In this document: positions 17,220-25,956 of the stretch, one piece after another
Layout: each line of letters starts with the position of its first letter
Numbering within the stretch: the first letter of the stretch is position 1
From: G963662655 sp963666875
GTDB lineage: Bacteria > Cloacimonadota > Cloacimonadia > Cloacimonadales > JAIOQZ01
Direction: 5' to 3'
Length of the DNA stretch: 64,000 nucleotides
Assembly: GCA_963666875.2 (NCBI GenBank)
Contig: CAXXPU010000013.1
Span: forward strand, 1 to 64,000
Position numbers and translations under genes: made by a program
The notes under the pieces: model-generated
Databases searched by the model: none
Seen by the model: the letters and a program-made list of their open reading frames with translations, nothing else
What the model was told of the DNA's origin: nothing

Positions 17220-18386
17220 TCAGAGCCTGTTTTCCGGGTTTGTCTGGTCGAGGACGTTGAGGTCTTCCTCGCGGTAGTCTTCCTCGACCTCCTCGATGAT
17301 GTGCGTATCGGTGTCGTGCCAGTAGAGGTAAACTTCCTCTTCCCAGTCGAGCGCTTTGTCGTCGAAATATACTCTTTTATGCTGATTGAAAACGCGGAAG
17401 CGGAGGTCATCGACCCGCACGATGTACTGGGTATGGGTTCCGAGGTAGAGGATGTCTTCGATAACGCCCTGGAGTACGTTGAAATCTTCCTGATCCTCCG
17501 GCTTGGTGCGCGAAATGGCGATCTTTTCCGGGCGTAGCGAGACCGTGATATTCTGTCCGATCTCGGGAACGCGCTGGAAGGTACTGTCAAACTCGAATCC
17601 CTCGCCGGTCTCCGATTCGTAGCGCAGATCGACGTAGTTGTCCTCGATGCCGAGGACGGTCGCCGGGATCATGTTGGTGTCGCCGATGAAGTAGGCGGAG
17701 AAGATGGAATTGGGCCTTTCGTAGATGTCGTCCGGCGGGCCCTCCTGGATGATCTGGCCACGGTTCATGACGGCGATGCGGTCGGAGATACTCATCGCCT
17801 CGTCCTGGTTGTGCGTGACGTAGATGAAGGTGATGCCTACCGCGTCGTGGATGTTCATCAGCTCGATGAGCATGTGCTGTCGGAGCTTGAGATCGAGCGC
17901 TGCCAGCGGTTCGTCGAGCAGCAGCACTTCCGGTCGATTGACCAGCGCGCGTGCGATGGCGATGCGCTGCTTCTGTCCGCCGCTGAGTTGCCGTGGATAC
18001 TTCGCCGCCTGGTCTTCCATCTTCACCAGTTTCAGCATCTCCATCGCGCGATCCCGTATCTCGCTCTTGCGGATCTTCTGGATGCGCAGACCGAACGCGG
18101 TGTTGTCGAACACGGTCATGTGCGGGAAGAGAGAATAGTTCTGAAAGATGGTGTTGACCTTGCGCTTGTAAGCCGGCACCTCGGTGATGTCCTGTCCGGC
18201 GATGAATATCCTGCCCTGCGTGGGTACTTCGAACCCGGCGATCATGCGCAAGAGCGTCGTCTTGCCGCAGCCGCTCGGGCCCAGGAACGAATAGAGCTCG
18301 CCCTGCTCGATCGTCATGTTGACGTTATCGACCGCCATCAGCGGCTCGAACGCCTTGCTCAGATTCTCCAGCCGTATTGCTTCCAA
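17220..18386 (-). CDS. potA: Spermidine/putrescine ABC transporter ATPase PotA
   Basis: A 388-aa ABC ATPase: Walker A GPSGCGKTTLL (about 33-43), signature LSGGQKQR, Walker B EVLLLDEPLAALD, then a TOBE-type C-terminal domain (about 240-360). The wording of the ATPase core, such as VPAYKRKVNTIFQNYSLFPH, is PotA-like. The start is TTG at 18386, with GGAG 8 bases upstream. The C-terminus is longer and more acidic than usual (EEVEEDYREEDLNVLDQ). First gene of potABC; the substrate-binding protein is missing locally. Confidence 0.9.
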   Translation of the reverse strand: MEAIRLENLSKAFEPLMAVDNVNMTIEQGELYSFLGPSGCGKTTLLRMIAGFEVPTQGRIFIAGQDITEVPAYKRKVNTIFQNYSLFPHMTVFDNTAFGLRIQKIRKSEIRDRAMEMLKLVKMEDQAAKYPRQLSGGQKQRIAIARALVNRPEVLLLDEPLAALDLKLRQHMLIELMNIHDAVGITFIYVTHNQDEAMSISDRIAVMNRGQIIQEGPPDDIYERPNSIFSAYFIGDTNMIPATVLGIEDNYVDLRYESETGEGFEFDSTFQRVPEIGQNITVSLRPEKIAISRTKPEDQEDFNVLQGVIEDILYLGTHTQYIVRVDDLRFRVFNQHKRVYFDDKALDWEEEVYLYWHDTDTHIIEEVEEDYREEDLNVLDQTNPENRL

Positions 18387-18402
18387 TAATCACTCCGTGA
18401 TA

Positions 18403-18953
18403 TTTACGTTTTCTTTGTATGCAATAGAAACGAGTATCGCGATTTTAGGCAAAGAAATTCTGTATTATTTCTATTGCCGGCAGTTCCATTCAATGCAGAA
18501 GCGCAGATTGATCAGTCAGGGCAGGAATCGCGAAAAGCCAACATGACGATTTCGTCAGGGTTGACGATTTGAGTCAATAGAGTCCGGAGACCTCCTGCAA
18601 GTGTACCCATGTCCTAAACATCATCACAGGATATTTGATTTCTCCATGAGTGTATTATACTGTCGGGACGATAAATAATGACTCTCGAATAAATCCTCAT
18701 TTCAAACTTCGTTGCAGCGATGAACACCATGAAATCCAGGATTATCGTATATGCCGATCGCTGGATGACCTGACGATAACGACAGGTTTTCGATCCATAT
18801 CATGCTGTTCCATCTCGATTTTCACAGAGCATTCGCATAAATCATTCTTTTTCAGGCAAATACATCAGTGGCACAAGAATTGTTACTAAACGCGGCAAGC
18901 GCGTTACAGCGCTTACGAATAGAAAATAAGTATCCAAACATGGAAGATAAAAC
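18403..18953. other. Gene-free interval
   Basis: About 550 bases between divergent potA and the GLUG-repeat gene. No ORF or RNA gene could be supported; a sigma-54-like candidate promoter lies near its right end. Confidence 0.4.
18869..18884 (+). promoter_or_regulatory. Sigma-54-like promoter candidate
   Basis: TGGCAC, five bases, TTGTT: this matches the -24/-12 pattern TGGCAC-N5-TTGCA except for one base of the -12 GC. It lies 85 bases upstream of the secreted GLUG protein. No enhancer site or activator gene was recognised, so it is only a candidate. Confidence 0.25.
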
Positions 18954-18968
18954 AAAGGAGTCACACAA

Positions 18969-20711
18969 ATGAAAAAGGGATTACTTTCCGTATTATTTCT
19001 CATGATCAGTATGTTTATTATGGCGCAGACAGCCGTACAGCCGGCGGGGGCAGGAGCCACCGGGAGTCCGTATATTATCGAATCATGGCAAAACCTGTGG
19101 TGGATATCTGAGAATCCATCCCAATGGGACAAGCACTATGCTCAGATCAACGACATCACATTCCCCGACGAGATATCTACATGGAATGAGGGCATCGGCT
19201 GGATCCCGATCGGAGACTTTTTCGAACCTTTCACCGGAACCTATTACGGTTGGGGTTGTGCGATCGTCAATCTGTATTGCAATACGGGCGAATCTGGATA
19301 TGCCGGGCTCTTCGGGTCGCTGTCTCTCACCGCGGAAGTCGAGCAACTGCTCATTTACAATTGCACGATCACAGGAGGCTCGTTCGTCGGTGGTGTCGCC
19401 GGTGCATCACTGGGCTTGATCGACCATGTGCTGGTCAGCGCTTCAATAACGATCAATACAGAATCCGGCGGCGGTATCGTCGGCTACAATGGCGGTACGA
19501 TCTCGAACTGCGGCAGCTACGGTTCTGTTTTCGGATATGGCGGAATGCTTGGCGGACTCGTGGGCTATAACGAGGGGATGGTATCGCAATCGAGTTCAAA
19601 TGCGGCAGTACAGTCCCAGGACGACGGAGTCGGCGGATTCGTGGGAACAAACCACGGATTTATTACGGACTGCTATAGCATGGGTAATGCCTCCTGCGAA
19701 AACACCAATCCCGATCTGCTCACAATCGGCGGATTTGTTGGGGACAATCAGACATTCATCATGAAATGTTATTCGACCGGAACTGTCACTGTAAACTCTG
19801 TGCTGGATGGCAACTATGGTTTCTGCGGAAAGGATACCGGTGGAACGATCACGGGATGTTTCTGGGACATGGAAGCCTCCCAGACGACAAGCTCCGAAGG
19901 CACCGCAGTCGGTAAAACAACCGCACAGATGACCACCGATTCGAACGACCTTCCAAACATGTACACCGCAGCCGGGTGGGATTTCTTCGGCGAATCAGCC
20001 AACGGCACGGAAGATATCTGGATGATCACCAGCGAGATGAACGACGGTTATCCACAGATCATGTTAACCTTCGACTTCTATGACGGCTCCCTCCCGGTCG
20101 AACTCTCGTCGTTCACGGCATCCGTTACCGCCAGCTCGTTCGTTCAGATCGAATGGCAAACAGAATCCGAAAACGACCTCATCGGATACAATATCTACCG
20201 CAACCAGGGCGACGAACTCGATGAGGCGACCCAGATCAATCTGAACTACGTCTCGCCGCACAATTCATCGTCTCAGAGCATTTATCGCTTCGTCGATGAA
20301 GATGTCGAATCCGAGACCACCTACCAGTATTGGCTGGAAAGCGTCGAACTCAGCGGGTATTCCGAATTCTTCGGACCAGTATCGGTAACGGTTACCAAAG
20401 TTGAAGAACAGGACGACACACCCGACATCACATTCATCACGGGGATCAACAGCGTATATCCGAATCCGTTCAATCCGAATACGACCGTCAGCTTCTCATT
20501 ACGGATGCCCGGACATGTGCAAGTAGTTGTGTTCAATATCCTCGGTCAAAAAGTTCGCACCCTTGTGAACGAATCGATGAGCGAGGGTGAACATCGTGTT
20601 GCGTGGGATGGAACGGATCTCTCGGGAAAAACCGTCTCGAACGGTGTATATTTCATTCGTATGATCACCGCCGAAGAGAGCAGTACAGTCAAAGCAATGC
20701 TGCTGAAATAA
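18969..20711 (+). CDS. Secreted GLUG-repeat protein with FlgD-like C-terminal sorting domain
   Basis: A 580-aa exported protein with signal peptide (MKKGLLSVLFLMISMFIMAQ). Residues about 150-290 carry GLUG-type repeats (GGIVGYNGGTISNCGSYGSV, GGLVGYNEGMVSQSSSNAAV, GGFVGTNHGFITDCYSMGNA) known from surface adhesins. A fibronectin-like segment follows (SSFTASVTASSFVQIEWQTE). The last 85 residues begin SVYPNPFNPNTTVSFSL and contain NILGQKVRTLVN and SNGVYFIRM, the FCB-group C-terminal sorting/FlgD-Ig domain. AAAGGAG precedes the ATG. It is probably a surface-anchored or released adhesin. Its ligand is not evident. Confidence 0.85.
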   Translation: MKKGLLSVLFLMISMFIMAQTAVQPAGAGATGSPYIIESWQNLWWISENPSQWDKHYAQINDITFPDEISTWNEGIGWIPIGDFFEPFTGTYYGWGCAIVNLYCNTGESGYAGLFGSLSLTAEVEQLLIYNCTITGGSFVGGVAGASLGLIDHVLVSASITINTESGGGIVGYNGGTISNCGSYGSVFGYGGMLGGLVGYNEGMVSQSSSNAAVQSQDDGVGGFVGTNHGFITDCYSMGNASCENTNPDLLTIGGFVGDNQTFIMKCYSTGTVTVNSVLDGNYGFCGKDTGGTITGCFWDMEASQTTSSEGTAVGKTTAQMTTDSNDLPNMYTAAGWDFFGESANGTEDIWMITSEMNDGYPQIMLTFDFYDGSLPVELSSFTASVTASSFVQIEWQTESENDLIGYNIYRNQGDELDEATQINLNYVSPHNSSSQSIYRFVDEDVESETTYQYWLESVELSGYSEFFGPVSVTVTKVEEQDDTPDITFITGINSVYPNPFNPNTTVSFSLRMPGHVQVVVFNILGQKVRTLVNESMSEGEHRVAWDGTDLSGKTVSNGVYFIRMITAEESSTVKAMLLK

Positions 20712-20730
20712 TTCGATCACCGCATAATGG

Positions 20731-20756
20731 AACGGCAACCGGAAATGGTTGCCGTT
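20731..20756. terminator. Hairpin between convergent genes
   Basis: AACGGCAACC (20731-20740) pairs perfectly with GGTTGCCGTT (20747-20756) around a six-base loop. It lies 20 bases after the GLUG gene stop and 30 before the stop of the opposing gene, so it can serve both. It lacks a clear U-tract on either side. Confidence 0.5.
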
Positions 20757-20785
20757 CTCAATATTCAGTATGGTTTATCCAGATA

Positions 20786-21949
20786 TTAGCGGATATCCTC
20801 TCCGCGCTCGGCGAAGTCCATCGTGTTGATGGGTACGATCTGGTTGTTTTTGTCGATCTTGAAGACGTGCCACACGGTACCGCGCTTGTCGGTCGGCACA
20901 TAGAACGTATTGAGAAGCCTTCCGTCGCCATAGACCTGCACCCGGGCGTCGCTTGCCGCCAGATGCTTGTTGTGCCGCGCATGACGGTTCGTGTAGTCGT
21001 GTACCGCGTAGAAGTATTCGCCCTGGGCGGGTTTGTAGATGGTGATCGTCTCCGGGCCGTAGCTGCTGGTGTCATCGCGGTCGAGGAAGTCCCTGCCTGC
21101 GATCTGAATCCTGTGCCGGTACCAGATGTGGAAATCGCCGCCTTCCGGATTCGGGCCGCTTAGATGCGCATCGAGGTCCCTCGGACGCGATCCCCAGGTG
21201 AGGACGATGCGAATGTCTTTCAGCTCGGGCGTCATTGCGCAGATCACCTCGCGGGGATTTTCGTCGAAGCCCATATTCACGTTGAATGTAGCCGGGATGA
21301 AGCCGTCTTTGTGGAAGCTGATCTCGTAATCACCGGTATCCACGTCCGACACATAGATACCCTCGTCAACCTCTTTCAGATCGAGCAGATCGCCCGTCAC
21401 CCCACGCGCGACAACCTTCACATCCGGCAGCGGATCGCCCGTTACCGCGTGAACAGCCTGCGCCATAATAATCCGGTTCTTCGGGAAAAACCGATTCTCG
21501 ACATCCACCTCGCCCGACGTTGCGTCCAGCGTGAACACCTTGCAGACGAGTCCGGGCGAATCGGGCACGTCGATGGTCTGGATGGGGATGCCTTCCTTCA
21601 TGATCACCACTTTCGGGGTCGATTTGGCGATGAGATTCATGTCGGCGTTGATGTCCTGGTCGGCAAATTTATCGCGAATCCAGAACGAGTACAGTCCGCT
21701 ATCGTCCTGTATCTCGAATTTCTGCCGTGCATCCATGCCGTGGTCCTCGCCCAGCGACACGATCTTGCCGTCCAACGCTGTGGCGCTGCCCACACCCTGC
21801 ACAAATCCGGTCTTTCCGTCGATCGTACCGGTCATCACGCCGTTCAACTCACCCTCGAACTCGTCCCACATCAGTTCGATCCTGTACGTAGAAGCGCTCA
21901 GTAACCCGAGCATACACAATATCGTCACGCATAACAATAGTCTTTTCAT
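20786..21949 (-). CDS. Secreted protein with DUF2135/YfaP-like C-terminal domain
   Basis: A 387-aa exported protein. The start MKRLLLCVTILCMLGLLSAS at 21949 is chosen because it begins a signal peptide; the longer frame upstream has none. The middle (about 175-265) resembles a carboxypeptidase-regulatory-like beta-sandwich (AVTGDPLPDVKVVARGVTGD, GDYEISFHKDGF). The C-terminal part has LTWGSRPRDLDAHLSGP, FHIWYRHR, ETITIYKPAQGEYFYAVHDY, the DUF2135/YfaP pattern. Many such proteins are envelope-associated; no enzymatic activity is known to me. It is convergent with the GLUG gene. Confidence 0.7.
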   Translation of the reverse strand: MKRLLLCVTILCMLGLLSASTYRIELMWDEFEGELNGVMTGTIDGKTGFVQGVGSATALDGKIVSLGEDHGMDARQKFEIQDDSGLYSFWIRDKFADQDINADMNLIAKSTPKVVIMKEGIPIQTIDVPDSPGLVCKVFTLDATSGEVDVENRFFPKNRIIMAQAVHAVTGDPLPDVKVVARGVTGDLLDLKEVDEGIYVSDVDTGDYEISFHKDGFIPATFNVNMGFDENPREVICAMTPELKDIRIVLTWGSRPRDLDAHLSGPNPEGGDFHIWYRHRIQIAGRDFLDRDDTSSYGPETITIYKPAQGEYFYAVHDYTNRHARHNKHLAASDARVQVYGDGRLLNTFYVPTDKRGTVWHVFKIDKNNQIVPINTMDFAERGEDIR

Positions 21950-22067
21950 CCGGATACCTCCATGTTGTATTAAACTGCCGGAAGAATCACAGATTGTCAA
22001 GAAATTCGGTCGGGCGTGCGGAAATGTATGCTCAATAGACTTCAAGTGCAAAGTGGCACTGAAAATT

Positions 22068-22235
22068 TCAAACGATTGGCTTGCAGTTGGTTTCGCCCCT
22101 ACCGTCGGTCTCACATTGGATTTCCGCGCTGAGGTTGCTCAGGCACACGCAGGACGGCGTGAGTTGCTTGGCGCTGATAGCGCCGGATTCCAGTTTGTCC
22201 TCGCTGACCGCCTCGTTGAGAATGGCGTAATACAT
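22068..22235 (-). CDS. Small Cys-containing ORF (55 aa)
   Basis: MYYAILNEAVSEDKLESGAI begins a 55-aa frame with four cysteines (residues 29, 31, 41, 51), including SCVCLSN and CETDGRGETNC. It is not recognised. The ribosome site is weak (GTGGG just before the ATG), and it lies 57 bases downstream of the 57-aa ORF on the same strand. It could be a real short peptide, a remnant of a larger gene, or chance. Confidence 0.3.
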   Translation of the reverse strand: MYYAILNEAVSEDKLESGAISAKQLTPSCVCLSNLSAEIQCETDGRGETNCKPIV

Positions 22236-22291
22236 CCCACTTTGTAAGACTTATGTTACCTTACCGTGTTGTGCCGTACTGTTCGGTTATT

Positions 22292-22465
22292 CTACCTTTT
22301 CTTGTTCCACTTATTCGATGCTACCTGTTGGGATTTCTTCGGGGTCCCACCCAATCCCGATACCGATTTCCTACCGCTTGATATTGTTGTCTTGTACGTC
22401 TTTGTCCCGAAAAGGGTATCGATGAGTCCGCTGTTATTCACGGTCTTTGATTTCTTGTCGGCCAT
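22292..22465 (-). CDS. Small lysine-rich protein (57 aa)
   Basis: ATG at 22465 has a strong AAAGGAG ribosome site 5 bases upstream. The product starts MADKKSKTVNNSGLIDTLFG and ends ASNKWNKKR; it is basic, rich in Lys, Ser, Thr and Gly, with no signal peptide or membrane helix. The good ribosome site and non-random composition support a real gene in what would otherwise be a 670-base empty interval. I cannot assign it to a family. A 55-aa Cys-containing ORF follows on the same strand. Confidence 0.5.
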   Translation of the reverse strand: MADKKSKTVNNSGLIDTLFGTKTYKTTISSGRKSVSGLGGTPKKSQQVASNKWNKKR

Positions 22466-22624
22466 AACAACTCCTTTGTTTCATGATGTCTCGAATCACT
22501 CATGCAATATTGTTCTGGATGCATGCCAATACTATATCATTATTTCCATCATTGCCAGTCAATATAATTTTATGTTGTTATTCTATGCCTTCAATTTAGA
22601 TGGTTTCGATAAAAAACGGGCAAG

Positions 22625-25600
22625 CTATTCCGAATCTCCGAAAACAGCCCGAACTTGATAAAACATCCGGGCGCCGGTTCGTGCGGCTGTCCATATCATC
22701 TCCGAGCCTGTCGAACTGAACTGCCCCAAGTGGGTAATGTCGTTTTCAAAAGGAAGTTCACTGTATTCGGTTAATCCGTAAATCCGATATGAAGATGCAC
22801 CCGAAATGCTGTTGAAACGCAATTGCACTTCGTTTGAATATGTGACGATGCACAGCTCAAGAGATGCATTCAGGTCACATATCTCAAGATATATGGGAAT
22901 TTGCAACCGCGGGTTATCGGGATCGTTACTCAGCAACAATATCTCTTTTTCATACTGGCCGGGTTGCATTCCCGAGGCATCGATCGTAACGGAAAGTTCT
23001 TCGGAATCGGATACCGGAATCTCCATTTCCCCGGAGTTAATGCTCAGCCAGTCAGGAACTGTGTCGGCACGAAGCAGAAATACGCCCTCCCAGCCGTTTG
23101 ATTCAGTTGCGAATAATTCCTCGCTGTTGCTCAGATCCATAAAATCAAATGCCGGTTCGTGAAAAGTACCAAAGACCCAGGGAGATATTGGCGGATTGCC
23201 ATTTTCATCGAAAGAAGAAAATCTTGGGCCATGATGTACATTTTCCACAAGCACGGCGACGAAGAAGACACCATTAACGACGATATTGGGGAAATCGACC
23301 TTCTTGAATATATCTTCCCCGGCATATTGTATCGTGGTTTCCTGTTCAGCCAGATATACTGCATCGAGGGGTATGTAATCGTTGTTCGGGTCATCGTACA
23401 AAATAATTCTGCAAGGGAGGCCTTCGATTTGCTCATTAAAGAATCGATAGCATCCCCAGCTGACATCAACCGACGTAATCTCTTCGCTTTCCTGCTCGGT
23501 CTCAAATACATTCATCCACATGTAATGAATATTCTCGATTGTGGGATCTCCGTATGATCCTCTTGCCGTTTCCGCAGTTCCGTCGTCATACATGAATGTT
23601 GAATTTCCCTGGCTGTATAAATCGACGTACAGGTTTGCAATTCCGTTGTTGAAAATCGTGATCGTTTGCTCGGAGATTTCCCCCGGAAGCATCCAGAATG
23701 TAATAGATTCCGGGAATATGGAAATGGCAGGATAATCTTCAGTGTCAAACTCAGTAAATCCTATATCGGGATTGATCCCGAGATATTCCTCCGGGCTATA
23801 ATCGACAACTGCATCGTTATTCCATTCAAAGTATGGTGTTCCATTGTCGATGCAGGGAGAATTCGACTGCAATGAATAATCGTGATTCGAGGGATCCGTG
23901 AAGCAGGGGCTTGTATCAATGCAGCCCTGCCAGGCGCATATTGTGCATAAGTGTTGCTGATAGATGGATGATGAGCCTCCCTGAATATCACAGTGCGACA
24001 CAACAAGGCTGTTACTTGTATTTCCATTACACCCGATATTCGAGTGGCTGTTTGACCAGATAATCGAATTCACAATAATCGGATCGGCATTGCTAAGCCC
24101 CAATCCTCCTATCGTGCTTGCGGAATTATTGCATATCGTTGAATTGATTATTTTACCGCCGGAATCCATTATCACAATTCCTCCATACCAATTCGAGGCC
24201 GAGTTATTTGATATCATAGATCCGATTATTATTGGATTTGCTTCCGAGATATACAATCCTCCCACACAGGTAGCGCTTGAGTTGTTCTGTATAATTACAT
24301 TTTCCAGAATTGGATCGCATAGGCTTATTCTTCCTCCTGCTCCCCAACTGGTAGAGGTATTACTCAAAACTCGAGAATCAAGGAGCATCATATCCGACTC
24401 CCAGCAATAGAATCCTCCACCGAATCTTGCTGAATTGTTTTGAAACAACGTCTCTATGATTACCGGCTGTGATTCATTCATGTAGCACCCGCCACCATAA
24501 TCCGCATTATTGTTTTCGATTTCCGTATTCAGGATTTGAGGCGTTGACCGCCAGAAGTATGCGCCTCCGCCATAATTTGTTGCAGTATTGTCATGTATTG
24601 TAACGCTATCCACGATTGTTGTCGAAAATGAAAAATACAATCCGGCTCCCCAGTTTGCGGTGTTTCCGAAAACTTCGCAGCCCGACCATAGTTTGCATCC
24701 GCTGTTATTGAAGTATATGCCGCCACCACGAAATGCATGATTCCCCGTCACCAGGATATTGTAGAGACGAAATGATGATCCTATGAAGTGCATCCCGCCG
24801 CCGGTGTATGCATGGTCACTGTATCCCCCCGTAACTGTAAAGGAGTCGAGGGTGATATTGTTGATGTGATTGGAGATAATTACCGCGCTCGGAGCGCTCT
24901 CGGTCGCCTCGGCATTGATGATAACATCGTTTCTTGTACCTGCCGTAAGCCCTATGATGGAGACATATTTCACCATCGGAAGCGGGAAGGTCTCTCCATT
25001 TGTGCTGGGTGAATAAGTACCGGGATAAAGGTAGATGGTCACCGGTTCCTGAATATCGCCATAGACCTGGCTCAATGCATGGGTGATCGTCTTGAACGGA
25101 CTTGTTTCCGAACCGTCATTGCTGTCGTTACCGTCCGGTGATATCCAGACATCGGTAACGATCGCCTCGTTTTGACCCGAGCTTTCCTCGAACGAAAAGG
25201 CTGCTTCCGAGTGAATCCAGTAGTTGGAGACATCGGTATCAACGGAACTGAATACATCATATACGCAATTTTGGGCGTTTATTGTATCGAACATCGATAA
25301 CGAATCGGCGAATATGGATTTACCTTCGTTCGAATCATTATTTTGGAAAACGTTTCCACCGGGATTCAACGATCTGGAAATACTCCAGTTTCCAGCGAAC
25401 TCAATTTCTCCGCCGAAATTCGGCTTTCCGCCGAGAGCATAAGCTCCCCCGCCTTCATCAACCGCTTCATTATCCTTGATCACGTTCTTCGTGAAAATCG
25501 GATTCATTTTATCGATATAGAGGCCGCCACCCTTCTTTTTATCATTCTTCTTCCAGCCATGACCATTCTGTATTGTAATGCCGATTACCCAGGGTACGGC

Positions 25601-25921
25601 TTCCGGGTGGGAGCCCGGTCTAATGGCTATCACGCTGGCCTCATCGGGATTGGCGTAAGAACTTCCGTCGAGTATCGTATTGCTGATGTGGTCTTCATCT
25701 CCATCGAGTAGATAACAGCTTGCAAGCTTGATCTCTTTTCCATCAATCTTCAGATTCTCATGATACGTGCCGTCAGCGACAAGAACCGTATCGTTATCGG
25801 CAGCAGCGTCAATAGCCAGCTGGATTGCTGTATAGTCGGAAGGAACATGGATGATTGTCGAGAACAGGCTGCCGCATGCGATTATCCAGAAAACGATAAT
25901 TCCAATATGTTTAATCGACAA
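22625..25921 (-). CDS. Large secreted right-handed beta-helix protein
   Basis: A 1098-aa protein that begins with a TTG (AGGTAGGA upstream) and a signal peptide (SIKHIGIIVFWIIACGSLFS). Residues about 25-60 (VPSDYTAIQLAIDAAADNDT, VLVADGTYHENL) and 270-320 (WISPDGNDSNDGSETSPFKT) are DUF1565/pectate-lyase-like entries. Residues about 350-640 repeat GGGxYF-type coils (GGGIYFNNSG, GAGLYFSFS, GGGAYFWRS, GGGCYMNES, GGGFYCWES), each one beta-helix turn. The rest is beta-sandwich with a terminal Fn3-like piece (SYRIYGLTEYSEL). It has no YPNPFNP domain. Base composition is more AT-rich than the neighbours. It probably acts as a polysaccharide-binding or -cleaving surface protein; no catalytic residues could be assigned. 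Confidence 0.8.
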   Translation of the reverse strand: MSIKHIGIIVFWIIACGSLFSTIIHVPSDYTAIQLAIDAAADNDTVLVADGTYHENLKIDGKEIKLASCYLLDGDEDHISNTILDGSSYANPDEASVIAIRPGSHPEAVPWVIGITIQNGHGWKKNDKKKGGGLYIDKMNPIFTKNVIKDNEAVDEGGGAYALGGKPNFGGEIEFAGNWSISRSLNPGGNVFQNNDSNEGKSIFADSLSMFDTINAQNCVYDVFSSVDTDVSNYWIHSEAAFSFEESSGQNEAIVTDVWISPDGNDSNDGSETSPFKTITHALSQVYGDIQEPVTIYLYPGTYSPSTNGETFPLPMVKYVSIIGLTAGTRNDVIINAEATESAPSAVIISNHINNITLDSFTVTGGYSDHAYTGGGMHFIGSSFRLYNILVTGNHAFRGGGIYFNNSGCKLWSGCEVFGNTANWGAGLYFSFSTTIVDSVTIHDNTATNYGGGAYFWRSTPQILNTEIENNNADYGGGCYMNESQPVIIETLFQNNSARFGGGFYCWESDMMLLDSRVLSNTSTSWGAGGRISLCDPILENVIIQNNSSATCVGGLYISEANPIIIGSMISNNSASNWYGGIVIMDSGGKIINSTICNNSASTIGGLGLSNADPIIVNSIIWSNSHSNIGCNGNTSNSLVVSHCDIQGGSSSIYQQHLCTICAWQGCIDTSPCFTDPSNHDYSLQSNSPCIDNGTPYFEWNNDAVVDYSPEEYLGINPDIGFTEFDTEDYPAISIFPESITFWMLPGEISEQTITIFNNGIANLYVDLYSQGNSTFMYDDGTAETARGSYGDPTIENIHYMWMNVFETEQESEEITSVDVSWGCYRFFNEQIEGLPCRIILYDDPNNDYIPLDAVYLAEQETTIQYAGEDIFKKVDFPNIVVNGVFFVAVLVENVHHGPRFSSFDENGNPPISPWVFGTFHEPAFDFMDLSNSEELFATESNGWEGVFLLRADTVPDWLSINSGEMEIPVSDSEELSVTIDASGMQPGQYEKEILLLSNDPDNPRLQIPIYLEICDLNASLELCIVTYSNEVQLRFNSISGASSYRIYGLTEYSELPFENDITHLGQFSSTGSEMIWTAARTGARMFYQVRAVFGDSE

Positions 25922-25956
25922 GGAAGTCCTACCTTTTTTTACTGGTGTTTTTCATA

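Noticed and set aside
18403..18953. tRNA, riboswitch or small gene in the potA/GLUG gap
   Set aside because: No cloverleaf, known aptamer core or ORF with a ribosome site could be seen.
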